This document shows, piece by piece, positions 1 to 8,577 of a stretch of 64,000 nucleotides of DNA. Origin of the DNA: a virus. The notes beneath the pieces were generated by a model that was not told the origin of the DNA, searched no databases, and saw nothing but the letters and a program-made list of their open reading frames with translations. Within the stretch, counting starts at the first letter, position 1. Every line of letters starts with the position of its first letter. The DNA is taken from positions 62,001 through 126,000 of IMG/VR virus record IMGVR_UViG_3300033571_022897. One strand, written 5' to 3'. Both the position numbers and the translations under genes were made by a program.

Positions 1-1
1 C

Positions 2-1093
2 CCCACCTTCCTATCATGGTCAGGCATCGATCTATTGAGTCACGATAATCCCTACTTTTACGGAAGATTCGGTCTATACGGTCAACGAGCTGCTAACTTC
101 ATAGTTCAGAACGCGGACTTAGTTCTTGTGTTAGGTAGTCGATTGGCTCTTCCCCACGTGGGATACGACTTCTCTCAGTTCGCAAGAGGTGCTAAGATCA
201 TCGTAGTAGACATTGACGAATTGGAGGCTAAGAAACATGACAGAGTGTACCACGTTTACGAAGATTGCAAAGATGTTTTGCAGACTTTGATGGAAGAACC
301 GTGGAAAATTTTTGGAGAAAAACCCAACTGGATTCAGTACTGTAATTCCATTAGATCGAAATACCCACTAGTTGATGATTATCACAAAGATAACGGATAT
401 ATAAATTCCTATAAGTTCATAGACAGAATGTCCGATTATTTGAAGGACGATCACATCGTTGTTACAGATATGGGTACAGCTCTGCTAAGCGGACACCAAA
501 CTATAAAACTTAAAGAGAACCAAACAATGTTCACTTCTTTGGGACTCGGAGAAATGGGATACGGATTACCTGGTGCATTAGGCGCCGCACTAGCTTGTCC
601 AAACAAACCAGTTCTTTGTATGAATTGTGATGGAGGTATGATGATGAATTTACAAGAGGCTCATACAATCATAGAGAACAATCTACCGGTGAAGATCATT
701 ATCTTCAACAATGACGGGTATCTCATGATCAAGCATACGCAAAAGATGTTGTTCAAGAACAATTACGTTAGCGTAGATAAGAGAACGGGTTTGGGATTAC
801 CGGACTTTAGTAAAGTCATGCCGGCTTTCGGATATGAATACGCAGACTTAAGGTCGTGGGAAGATTTTGATGATAAGATGAAATGGTTCATAGACAATCC
901 CAATGCGGCCGTCCTAGAAGTGTTCATGGACCCAGAACAGGATTTTATACCCAAAGTAAAAGGAGTATTGAAAGAGGATTTGACCATACTTGCTCCACCG
1001 ATAGAAGAGATGTCTCCGCTTCTGTCTATCGAACAAGTGAAGGACAGCATGATTGTACCTCTAAGTGAAAAGTCAAAACAGATAAAGAGATGA
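2..1093 (+). CDS. TPP-dependent enzyme, acetolactate synthase/YerE-like (5'-truncated)
   Basis: The reading frame is open from the first bases, so the gene starts before the window; the internal TTG at 35 is not a believable start. The visible 363 residues hold the end of the central domain (DNPYFYGRFGLYGQRAAN) and the C-terminal TPP-binding domain: LGLGEMGYGLPGALGAALA followed by CDGGMMMN with NND about 28 residues later, the GDG-x(25-30)-N thiamine diphosphate motif with Cys for the first Gly. The family condenses pyruvate-derived two-carbon units with keto acceptors; YerE homologues attach such a unit to a CDP-4-keto sugar. It overlaps the next gene by 4 nt and heads or continues a seven-gene unit of sugar and carbon enzymes. 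Family is clear; the acceptor is inference. Confidence 0.9.
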   Translation, partial: PTFLSWSGIDLLSHDNPYFYGRFGLYGQRAANFIVQNADLVLVLGSRLALPHVGYDFSQFARGAKIIVVDIDELEAKKHDRVYHVYEDCKDVLQTLMEEPWKIFGEKPNWIQYCNSIRSKYPLVDDYHKDNGYINSYKFIDRMSDYLKDDHIVVTDMGTALLSGHQTIKLKENQTMFTSLGLGEMGYGLPGALGAALACPNKPVLCMNCDGGMMMNLQEAHTIIENNLPVKIIIFNNDGYLMIKHTQKMLFKNNYVSVDKRTGLGLPDFSKVMPAFGYEYADLRSWEDFDDKMKWFIDNPNAAVLEVFMDPEQDFIPKVKGVLKEDLTILAPPIEEMSPLLSIEQVKDSMIVPLSEKSKQIKR

Positions 1094-1956
1094 TCAGAGT
1101 AGGAATAATAGGGACTGGAAATATAGGAGCGGATCTTTTGTTGAAGGTACTAAAGACTGACTACATAAAGCCTGTCATATTTGCAGGAAGGCGCTTAGAC
1201 TCCGATGGTATGAGAATAGCCAAAGAGCGCGGAGTTCCAGTAACTGATAAGGGCATACAGTACTTCATAGACAACCCAAAGTGTTGCGATGTCGTGTATG
1301 ATTGTACGAACGCTGATGACGCAAGAGAACACGCTAATGTATTCTCAGAACAGGGGATAAAAGTCATAGACCTTACGCCTTCTAAGGTAGGAGTCATGTG
1401 TTCGCCAAGCATAAATCCCAGTGCAGTACAGTTGAACGAGAATGTCAACATGATAACTTGCGGAGGACAGTCTGCAGTGCCCATGTTGAATCTGATTTCT
1501 AAGTATTGTAAAGATTTAAGATATGTGGAGATGGTATCCCAGATCTCATCCAATAGTGCAGGGATGGCGACAAGGATAAACATTGATTCTTACATACACA
1601 CAACAGAGAGCGCGATCAGGCAGTTTACAGGATGCGAAAACTGCAAGGTCATATTGAACCTGAACCCAGCAGAACCCTGCGTGGACATGCAAACCACCAT
1701 GTTTCTACAGTTTAAAGATATTGATTTCAACAAACTGGTGGAGGAGATCTATAAGAAAGTTAAGGAGTTGCAGCGATACATTCCGCATTACGAATTAGTA
1801 CTTCCTCCAGTTATAAACGACGACGTATTAGTGTTGAGCATAAAAGTTAGGGGATCAGGTGACTATTTGCCAGAATACGCAGGAAACCTTGACGTTATAA
1901 ATTGCGCAGCTATAGAATTAACTAGAATACTAAATGAAACAGATAATCATAACTGA
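1090..1956 (+). CDS. mhpF: Acetaldehyde dehydrogenase (acylating), MhpF/DmpF type
   Basis: 288 aa, slightly shorter than the usual ~310. N-terminal Rossmann motif GIIGTGNIGADLL and the catalytic-cysteine motif TCGGQSAVPM near residue 120 are those of the CoA- and NAD-dependent acetaldehyde dehydrogenases that convert acetaldehyde to acetyl-CoA. In cells this enzyme forms a channelling complex with 4-hydroxy-2-oxovalerate aldolase, and the next gene, overlapping by 23 nt, encodes exactly that partner. A degradative meta-cleavage role makes little sense in a phage; the surrounding epimerases and glycosyltransferase point to sugar or polysaccharide chemistry (inference). Confidence 0.9.
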   Translation: MIRVGIIGTGNIGADLLLKVLKTDYIKPVIFAGRRLDSDGMRIAKERGVPVTDKGIQYFIDNPKCCDVVYDCTNADDAREHANVFSEQGIKVIDLTPSKVGVMCSPSINPSAVQLNENVNMITCGGQSAVPMLNLISKYCKDLRYVEMVSQISSNSAGMATRINIDSYIHTTESAIRQFTGCENCKVILNLNPAEPCVDMQTTMFLQFKDIDFNKLVEEIYKKVKELQRYIPHYELVLPPVINDDVLVLSIKVRGSGDYLPEYAGNLDVINCAAIELTRILNETDNHN

Positions 1957-2932
1957 CTCGTCTTTGAGGGACGGTAATCACGCCGTTAAACACAGTCTAG
2001 ACTTCCACAGCGTAAAAAGATACTGTAAAGCCGCAGAGGAGTGCGGTATACCCATTGTAGAAGTCGGTCATGGAAACGGATTAGGAGCATCTTCCTTACT
2101 AATAGGAAAATCAAAGTATGCAGATAGAGAACTCCTAAGTTCTGCAAGAGAGATTTTAGTGAATAGTAAATTGGGAATACACATCATTCCCGGTATTGCT
2201 ACTATAAAGAAAGACATAGAACCCGCCATAGAGATAGGAGTAGATGTGTACAGAGTCGCCACTCATTGCACTGAAGCCACGTTGTCGAAGTCTCACATAG
2301 AATATCTCAAGTCAAAAAATAAAACTGTTTTTGGTGTTCTCATGATGTCTGCATTAGCAGACACTAAGACTCTATTAGATAACGCGAAGATCATGGAAGA
2401 ATACGGAGCCGAAGCCGTCATAATCATGGATTCTACTGGAACTTATTTACCGCACGATGTGAAGGAGAGGATTTCGGCTCTCAAGAATGGATTGAATATT
2501 GATATTGGATTTCATGCGCATGATAACTTGGGATTGGCAACAGCAAATTCCCTTGTAGCGGCAGAAGAAGGAGCTAAATACATAGACGCCTGCATAAGAG
2601 GATTCGGTGCGGGAGCGGGCAATGCTCATCTTGAAATGATAGTACCGGTATTGGAAAAGAGCGGATTCAAACTCAACGTGGATTTTAAGAGGATCATAAT
2701 AGAAGCAGACAGCGTTATGGAATATCTGATACCCTCAGCTCCCGTATCCACTCCTGTGAATGTATTGACCGGCTTAAATCGATTGTTCTCAGGTTTCGAA
2801 AAACCCATAATCAAAGCATCTAAACTTTATGGAGTTGAATACTCTTCGTTGATATTTGAATTGGGAAATAGAAAGCTGGTTGCAGGACAAGAGGATCTGA
2901 TATTAGAGGTTGCGCAAAAATTAAAGAAATGA
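1934..2932 (+). CDS. mhpE: 4-hydroxy-2-oxovalerate aldolase (MhpE/DmpG/BphI-like)
   Basis: 332 aa, full length for the family. The N-terminal SSLRDGNHAVKHS matches the catalytic TLRDGxHAxRH signature (Arg-Asp pair), and GFHAHDNLGLA near residue 190 carries the HxH divalent-metal ligands of the DRE-TIM metallolyase superfamily; GFGAGAGNAHLE follows. The reaction is reversible aldol cleavage/condensation giving pyruvate plus an aldehyde, paired with the upstream dehydrogenase. The ATG lies inside the end of mhpF and the stop overlaps the next gene by 4 nt, so translation is likely coupled. A substrate in a branched-sugar or acyl-sugar pathway is inferred from context. Confidence 0.9.
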   Translation: MKQIIITDSSLRDGNHAVKHSLDFHSVKRYCKAAEECGIPIVEVGHGNGLGASSLLIGKSKYADRELLSSAREILVNSKLGIHIIPGIATIKKDIEPAIEIGVDVYRVATHCTEATLSKSHIEYLKSKNKTVFGVLMMSALADTKTLLDNAKIMEEYGAEAVIIMDSTGTYLPHDVKERISALKNGLNIDIGFHAHDNLGLATANSLVAAEEGAKYIDACIRGFGAGAGNAHLEMIVPVLEKSGFKLNVDFKRIIIEADSVMEYLIPSAPVSTPVNVLTGLNRLFSGFEKPIIKASKLYGVEYSSLIFELGNRKLVAGQEDLILEVAQKLKK

Positions 2933-3843
2933 ACATACTCATTACAGGCGGCAACGGATTTCTTGGATCTAATTTAGTTAGAAGATTTTTGTTTGAGAAT
3001 CACAGTGTATACGTTGTATCGAACAATACCAATAACATAACTGATGTATTAGATCGTGTTAAGTATAGTAAAGGTCACACCAAAGATTTACCCGATCTTA
3101 AAGACGAGATAAGAGAATTCTCGCCTGACGCAGTGCTCCACCTCGGTTGGTCAGGAGGCAATAGGCATATAGACGTAAACGATCTAAAACAATTTCAAGA
3201 GAATATCGAACCGGGAATTCATTTTCTAAAGATACTAGGAGATCTTCCTATTCCTCCAAATTTCTATGGATTCGGAAGCTTTTCTGAATACGGTAATTAC
3301 AATCGTAAAATATCAGAGACGGATCAAGAGGATCCGATAAATCTATATGGATTGTCCAAGTACACGTTCAAAAACTATAGTAAGTTGATATGTAGCATGT
3401 ATGATATGGACTGGTCTTGGATCAGACCATGTTACACCTATGGTCCTTATGATGTGGATACAAGATTGATTCCTTTACTTATCAAAAAGTTTTCTAATCA
3501 CGAACACGTAATCTTAGACGATTGCGAAAAGAGACTAGACTATTTGTATGTAGACGATTTTGTAAACTACGTGTATACACTAGTGGTCAAAAAGAAGGTA
3601 GGAACATTCAACGTGTGTTCTGGAAAAGAATACTCTCTAAAAGATGTTATACTCAAAATCAAGAAGCTTACTAATTCCAAAAGCGAAATTACATTTGATC
3701 CTAGTTTGAATAGAACATACGTCTCTAAATATATCTGTGGAAACAATAGTAAGATAGTAAAAGCAACTAGCACTTCACCTAAAGTAAGTATAGAAGAAGG
3801 ACTCATGAATACCATAAATCACTATAAACAAAAAATAAAATGA
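2929..3843 (+). CDS. NAD-dependent sugar epimerase/dehydratase (extended SDR)
   Basis: 304 aa. Starts with the nucleotide-binding glycine motif ITGGNGFLGSNLVRRF and has the catalytic YGLSK (YxxxK) near residue 140, preceded by the Ser-containing FGSFSEYG. These are hallmarks of extended short-chain dehydrogenases acting on nucleotide sugars (epimerase, 4,6-dehydratase or 4-keto-reductase). It overlaps both neighbours by 4 nt. Exact sugar cannot be read from the sequence. A second SDR (4487-5275) follows two genes later, so the pathway probably has at least two sugar-modifying steps. Confidence 0.85.
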   Translation: MNILITGGNGFLGSNLVRRFLFENHSVYVVSNNTNNITDVLDRVKYSKGHTKDLPDLKDEIREFSPDAVLHLGWSGGNRHIDVNDLKQFQENIEPGIHFLKILGDLPIPPNFYGFGSFSEYGNYNRKISETDQEDPINLYGLSKYTFKNYSKLICSMYDMDWSWIRPCYTYGPYDVDTRLIPLLIKKFSNHEHVILDDCEKRLDYLYVDDFVNYVYTLVVKKKVGTFNVCSGKEYSLKDVILKIKKLTNSKSEITFDPSLNRTYVSKYICGNNSKIVKATSTSPKVSIEEGLMNTINHYKQKIK

Positions 3844-4478
3844 AAAACTTAGTAGTTGAAAAAGAGGGCGGTTGGATATGGCCGGCTTTGGATCAAATTA
3901 GTTGGGAATACCAGAACGAATTTCAAGATTTGGCTCAACATGTTTTGCCTCACGTAAAAGACAGAAGAGTGATGATTCAAGCGGGAGGAAACTGCGGATT
4001 CATGCTAAGTAAGTTTGTTGGAGAGTTTGAGCACGTGTATACGTTTGAACCAGATCCTGTCAATTTCTACTGTCTGAATCAAAATTTGCAAAACGAGAAT
4101 GTTATAAAATTACAAGCGTGCTTAGGAAAAGACAGAAATCCTGTGAGAACTCAACAACTATTTAGAGAAGGAAAACCGAATGATACGGGGGGAGTGCACG
4201 TATCAGGAGCAGGATATGTTCCATCTATTCTAATAGACGATTTGAATTTACCTTACTGCGATTTGATACAGTTAGACGTTGAGGGATACGAATACAACGC
4301 TATTCTAGGCGGTCTTCATACCATTAAAACCCATAAACCAGTTTTGTGCGTAGAGTTCTGTGAAAAGTGGTTAAATAAATACGATTCAGACTCAAACAAA
4401 CTCCTTGATTTGCTTAATTCGATGGGATACTCTATGGTAGAAGAACACGGAGTCGATAAGATCTTTACTTATAAATAG
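3840..4478 (+). CDS. FkbM-family methyltransferase
   Basis: 212 aa. SAM-binding region VMIQAGGNCGFMLSKFV (degenerate GxGxG) followed by VYTFEPDPVNFYCL, and the FkbM signature LIQLDVEGYEYNAILGG near residue 142. FkbM-type enzymes O-methylate sugars or similar acceptors; between two SDR genes and a glycosyltransferase it most likely methylates a glycan sugar (inference). The ATG overlaps the preceding stop (ATGA). Confidence 0.88.
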   Translation: MKNLVVEKEGGWIWPALDQISWEYQNEFQDLAQHVLPHVKDRRVMIQAGGNCGFMLSKFVGEFEHVYTFEPDPVNFYCLNQNLQNENVIKLQACLGKDRNPVRTQQLFREGKPNDTGGVHVSGAGYVPSILIDDLNLPYCDLIQLDVEGYEYNAILGGLHTIKTHKPVLCVEFCEKWLNKYDSDSNKLLDLLNSMGYSMVEEHGVDKIFTYK

Positions 4479-4486
4479 TCCAATCT

Positions 4487-5275
4487 ATGAAAGTACTTGT
4501 GACTGGAGCTAATGGATACATAGGGAAAAGCCTGTGTATAAATTTGTCTTCGAAATATGAGATAACTGCTATAACCAGAAAAGAGGTAGATCTTACGGAT
4601 TTTCAAGCTGTGAGTGAATACTTCAAAGACAAGTATTTTGATGTGGTTATTCACTGTGCTATAAGCGGTGGACGTAGATTGCAAGAAGACGGAATATCGG
4701 TTTTAGATGATAACATAAAGATGTTCTACAATCTAGAACACAACAAAAATCACTTCGGAAGGTTCATAAACTTCGGATCGGGCGCAGAGATATATCATAA
4801 GAACAAGTATTATGGCCTTAGTAAGAGTGTTATAAACCAATCAATAAGAACAAAGGAAAAATTCTACAACGTTAGGATATTCGCGGTGTTCGATCAAAAC
4901 GAATTAGACACCAGATTCATAAAGACTTGCATAACGAATTATCTTAATAGACAGGCCATAGTCATACACGCAGATAAGCACATGGATTTTTTCTATATGA
5001 AAGATCTAATAACTGTTGTAGATTACTACATAAGCAATGAAGATCCTCCATTTAAAGAGTTCAACTGCAGTTATGGAAAACCTATAACCCTTAAACAAAT
5101 TGCGTATCTCATAAATCACCTAGAAAATCATAAAGTACCAGTGATAGTAGAGTCCCAATCCATGGAAGTAGATTACATATCGCTGACAACCCAAAGAATT
5201 CTTGGATTAGATTACATAGGATTAGAGAGCGGCATAATAGAGACATATAACAATCTTACAAATGAAAAAAATTAG
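4487..5275 (+). CDS. NAD-dependent epimerase/dehydratase (SDR), reductase-like
   Basis: 262 aa, shorter than the first SDR. Motifs: VTGANGYIGKSL at the N-terminus, FGSGAEIY and the catalytic YGLSKSV near residue 105. Shortness and the compact N-terminal half resemble RmlD-like 4-keto-reductases, but this is only a suggestion. Overlaps the following glycosyltransferase by 14 nt. Confidence 0.82.
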   Translation: MKVLVTGANGYIGKSLCINLSSKYEITAITRKEVDLTDFQAVSEYFKDKYFDVVIHCAISGGRRLQEDGISVLDDNIKMFYNLEHNKNHFGRFINFGSGAEIYHKNKYYGLSKSVINQSIRTKEKFYNVRIFAVFDQNELDTRFIKTCITNYLNRQAIVIHADKHMDFFYMKDLITVVDYYISNEDPPFKEFNCSYGKPITLKQIAYLINHLENHKVPVIVESQSMEVDYISLTTQRILGLDYIGLESGIIETYNNLTNEKN

Positions 5276-6548
5276 TTTCATAATAAACGCATCAGTCAAT
5301 ACACTGAGTTATCTCAAGCTACTTCTGAATTCTCTTAAGACCAATCTGAGGTATTACGAACACGAGATCATAGTATTTGTCGATTCTGATAATGAGGGCA
5401 CAACAGAGTATTTGAAATCTATAAAATCTGATTATTACGATTTGAAGGTTATAACCCACTCATTAAAACCCTGCGTAGGATACTCTAGAAATAGCAATCT
5501 ATTGGTAGAACTAGCATCACACGATATAGTGAGTTATCTTCAATCAGACATGGTCGTCTGCAAAGATTACGATGTGGGTATATTAGAGGACATAGAAGAC
5601 AATTGCATACTTAGTTCTACTAGAATAGAACCTCCGTTACACGGACCCTCCGAAGTAACATTTACAGCAAACTTTGGGTTATATCCTAATACATTCAAAA
5701 ACGAAGAGTTTCTTCAGTACTCAGAATCTGTAAAGAGTACTAAGATAGTATCTCATTTCTTTGCGCCCTTTACTTTCTATAAAAAGGTGTGGTTGGATTG
5801 TGGAGGTTACGATACACTATTTAGAAAATCAAGAGAAGACTCAGATCTTTTACAGAGATTTGTACATAGCGGTGTTAAGATAAAGCAAACATACAAATCG
5901 AATGTTTATCATTTCACGTGTGTTGCATCAAGAGGTTTGAACTGGTTCGATAGATCTAATAAAGAAGCACAAGAAAAGCTGCAAATGCAGAACATAGCAG
6001 ACACTATTGAAATGAAGAAATTCATAAGAAAGTGGGGAGGATTCTCACACGGGGAGGAACAACTGTACAAATACGATATAGATCTTGTATTGTTAAATTC
6101 AAATGAACACAATACGGATATGTCTATAATACCAAACATCGAGCCATACTTCTCTAGAGTTTGGCTACAGTCTGAAGAGATAGTACAAAAGATAACATCA
6201 TTCTCTCAAAATGGAGAACACCTATACGCGAACACGCTTCTTAAGTTTACCGAAGAAGATTGGCAAAAATTCAGCAAGTACTACAATAGTACAGACTATT
6301 CAAAGATTTATAAATTCGGTGCACCAGAAGAGTGGAACATAAAGATAGAAGTGCCTGTTGAAGGGTTGGTCAGAGACAATTTCATAGTCTCCAATCCAGC
6401 GATCCTCAAGAGCATGATAAATGTTGAACCTGGTAGATACGAAACGGATTTTAATACAGTAATAGACATAAGGAACCATAAGCTTATTGATACCCCTGTA
6501 AAAGTGGAAAACCCCGTGTTTGATATGGAGCTCATACAAATACATTGA
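5262..6548 (+). CDS. Glycosyltransferase family 2-like protein
   Basis: 428 aa. The first ~230 residues form a GT-A-type domain: ISFIINASVNTLSYLKLLL, EIIVFVDSDNEGTTEYL, and a LQSDMVV stretch at the position of the DxD metal/nucleotide site; RKSREDSDLLQRF resembles the C-terminal ED motif of GT2 enzymes. The last ~170 residues match no domain I recognise. Last gene of the seven-gene unit, which ends just before a late-type promoter at 6564. Donor and acceptor unknown. Confidence 0.8.
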   Translation: MKKISFIINASVNTLSYLKLLLNSLKTNLRYYEHEIIVFVDSDNEGTTEYLKSIKSDYYDLKVITHSLKPCVGYSRNSNLLVELASHDIVSYLQSDMVVCKDYDVGILEDIEDNCILSSTRIEPPLHGPSEVTFTANFGLYPNTFKNEEFLQYSESVKSTKIVSHFFAPFTFYKKVWLDCGGYDTLFRKSREDSDLLQRFVHSGVKIKQTYKSNVYHFTCVASRGLNWFDRSNKEAQEKLQMQNIADTIEMKKFIRKWGGFSHGEEQLYKYDIDLVLLNSNEHNTDMSIIPNIEPYFSRVWLQSEEIVQKITSFSQNGEHLYANTLLKFTEEDWQKFSKYYNSTDYSKIYKFGAPEEWNIKIEVPVEGLVRDNFIVSNPAILKSMINVEPGRYETDFNTVIDIRNHKLIDTPVKVENPVFDMELIQIH

Positions 6549-6563
6549 TATTGCACCCAAATC

Positions 6564-6573
6564 CATATTTATA
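6564..6573 (+). promoter_or_regulatory. Late-type promoter motif CATATTTATA
   Basis: CATATTTATA lies 10 nt before the ATG at 6584. The same box precedes about twenty transcription units in this window on both strands, always in the orientation of the downstream gene. Confidence 0.65.
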
Positions 6574-6583
6574 ATAAAGAACA

Positions 6584-6892
6584 ATGGAACCAGCTACCCA
6601 TCCCAGATACACCATTACCCTAGAGGGGCAGAAGTATACTCTTCAATTTGACACTGAGGATTCGCCCACCAAGAGAGGCATCAATATGCAGATCGTTTTA
6701 CCTGAAGGCGAGATGGATCCTAGGAAAGTCCAAGAACTAGCCAGTAAAATAACTGTAGCACTCCAGAAAAAGTTAGCGAACTCAAATATCGCCGTTGACT
6801 ATAATGAAAGAAATCCCTACAAAAATGTTATAAGCTATATCATTCCGTTAAACTCTATATCAAAACTGATAATAAATTCTCTGAAGTCATAA
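6584..6892 (+). CDS. Hypothetical protein, 102 aa
   Basis: Not recognised. Soluble, mixed-charge protein without membrane segment or cysteines. It is the first gene behind the late-type box at 6564 and is followed by three more small genes in the same direction, so it probably belongs to one operon running to 8577. Confidence 0.7.
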   Translation: MEPATHPRYTITLEGQKYTLQFDTEDSPTKRGINMQIVLPEGEMDPRKVQELASKITVALQKKLANSNIAVDYNERNPYKNVISYIIPLNSISKLIINSLKS

Positions 6893-6907
6893 ACATGAAA
6901 AACAGTT

Positions 6908-7249
6908 ATGGAAAAAAGAAGAAAGGTTCGTGCTACCATATTGGGCATTGATAGCGTAGAGGAGGAGGATTTAAAAAAATCCTTGATACTAAAAGATCTG
7001 GTTATCAAAGAAACTCCTGAGGCAGTAGAAGAAGCGATAAGTAGCAGAAGTAACTTTGCCACTATATTTGAAGTAAACGATTCTGGAAATTATGTAGAGA
7101 TACATAAGAGAGATTGGATACCTGCTTTGCAAGCGTGTCTTATGTACTGTGTACAAAAAGAAAATTACGAAGCTTGTACAAAAATAAACAAGCTTATTGA
7201 TAAATTGAAATTGGTGAACAGCGCAATAAAAGTAAAGAAAAAGTCATGA
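6908..7249 (+). CDS. Hypothetical protein, 113 aa
   Basis: Not recognised. Acidic N-terminal half, then a helical C-terminal part with LQACLMYCVQKENYEACTK (three cysteines) and a lysine-rich tail. Its stop overlaps the next ATG (ATGA). Confidence 0.7.
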   Translation: MEKRRKVRATILGIDSVEEEDLKKSLILKDLVIKETPEAVEEAISSRSNFATIFEVNDSGNYVEIHKRDWIPALQACLMYCVQKENYEACTKINKLIDKLKLVNSAIKVKKKS

Positions 7250-7653
7250 ATGAACCTTATAAAAATCTTAAGATCACTATAGACGAGATACTAAATACAA
7301 ACTGCATAGTAAGAAGAAAGCGTAAATCTGAATCGGATAAGAACACAGAGATCTTCAAACAAGTCATAAATACTATAGAGTTCATAAACAATAGATCTTA
7401 CTTAGCAATGCACGAATTTGGCATGGATATGAATGCCTACGATGAAAAATTTCTTGAGGTTATAGATGCACTTTTATACACGATGTACGGAAAAGATTGT
7501 TACGAACTAATAAGCTTCTATCTATTCCACAGGATAAACGAAGATGGCACCATAAACCCAGTCATTGTCGAAGAGACGGGTCAAAAGATAGTGTTAGAAA
7601 ACCCTTACCAACTGTATGATCTCATAAAAGAGATCAATCCCAAAATAAAGTAA
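7246..7653 (+). CDS. Hypothetical protein, 135 aa (related to 42422-42754)
   Basis: Function unknown. The C-terminal half (ALLYTMYGKDCYELISFYLF ... DLIKEI) has the same spacing of aromatic and acidic residues as the protein at 42422 (MLFKEIYGEHGYDWISWFVY ... EYIEK), so the two look like distant copies of one family. Overlaps the next start by one base. Confidence 0.7.
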   Translation: MNEPYKNLKITIDEILNTNCIVRRKRKSESDKNTEIFKQVINTIEFINNRSYLAMHEFGMDMNAYDEKFLEVIDALLYTMYGKDCYELISFYLFHRINEDGTINPVIVEETGQKIVLENPYQLYDLIKEINPKIK

Positions 7654-8384
7654 TGTCAGAGGATCCCATAAAATACGGAGAACGCAAAGATTGGTACACT
7701 AACGGTCTGCAAATACCTGAGGAGAGGATCAGAGAGGCGATGTCAAAAACGCCTAGTAATAAAAAGGCGGCGCAATACTTAGAGGTGTCCTATCCGACCT
7801 ATAAGAAATATGCAAAAGCATACGTGGATATGGAAACAGGAAAAACCCTATTCGATCTTCACCAAAACCAGGCAGGAAGGGGAATAGTAGGTAGGACCTG
7901 GGTTGGAGGAAAAATGAGATTGAACTGGGACAATATACTCAGACCAAATCAACGCGCCACTCCAGAGAGGATAGAAAAACTCAAACATAATCTAAAGCAA
8001 CACCAAAAACTTGAAGAAAAATGTTATCGGTGTAATTTCAATGAGAGGCGAGTAGAAGATAATAAGATACCGCTAATACTCAATTTTAAGAATGGAGATA
8101 AGACAGATTGGACTGTACAGAACCTAGAATTTGTTTGTTACAATTGTGCGTATCTTCATTGTTTAGATTTCTATGAAGATTCCGTGGTGGATAAGGTAGA
8201 AAAGCTCAGCATTTTGGCCCCCCAAGGAAGGAAAGACAGGCAAAAGTTTTTGGAGCTGGATGATTTTTACATGGACCACGTAAACAAACTGGGCATTAGT
8301 ATAGAAGACTTACCAAGCCAAGAAAAAAATATTACAAATTCTGATATCAAGGACGATTTTTCAGACTTCATTGATTATGTATAA
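7653..8384 (+). CDS. HTH plus degenerate HNH/zinc-ribbon protein
   Basis: 243 aa. Residues ~25-55 (NKKAAQYLEVSYPTYKKYAKAY) look like a helix-turn-helix. Residues ~125-170 carry CYRC ... FKNGDKTDWTVQNLEFVCYNC, the layout of an HNH domain with a four-Cys zinc site, but the catalytic His of the first beta strand (normally LHHxDG) is Asn/Phe (LNFKNG). It may be an inactivated homing-endonuclease-type domain reused for DNA binding. Acidic C-terminal tail (DIKDDFSDFIDYV). Confidence 0.7.
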   Translation: MSEDPIKYGERKDWYTNGLQIPEERIREAMSKTPSNKKAAQYLEVSYPTYKKYAKAYVDMETGKTLFDLHQNQAGRGIVGRTWVGGKMRLNWDNILRPNQRATPERIEKLKHNLKQHQKLEEKCYRCNFNERRVEDNKIPLILNFKNGDKTDWTVQNLEFVCYNCAYLHCLDFYEDSVVDKVEKLSILAPQGRKDRQKFLELDDFYMDHVNKLGISIEDLPSQEKNITNSDIKDDFSDFIDYV

Positions 8385-8577
8385 TAAACGCATCATGAAA
8401 AATCAAAGTTGCCTCAAAAGAAGTATGAGGATTTTAGGATTGGGAATAAGGAAGGCGACTTCCTACAAAATGGTCAAAGGCCGATTGTCAAGAGGCATGT
8501 ACAGCGACGAGCTGTTACAATACAGATTAGATAGCTATAAAATTAAGGAAGAGCAGGTAAAGGAAGCTGAGGTTTGA
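8377..8577 (+). CDS. Small basic hypothetical protein, 66 aa
   Basis: Starts at the ATG inside the end of the previous gene. Many Lys/Arg in the first 40 residues (KRIMKNQSCLKRSMRILGLG), acidic tail. Its 3' end overlaps the convergent minus-strand gene by 35 nt, so the two operons meet tail to tail with no intergenic terminator visible. Confidence 0.55.
   Translation: MYNKRIMKNQSCLKRSMRILGLGIRKATSYKMVKGRLSRGMYSDELLQYRLDSYKIKEEQVKEAEV

Noticed and set aside
2-6548. Host chromosomal polysaccharide island
   Set aside because: Gene types would fit, but gene overlap, the same late-type box and direct linkage to phage genes on the same contig favour a phage locus. Host origin by transfer remains possible.
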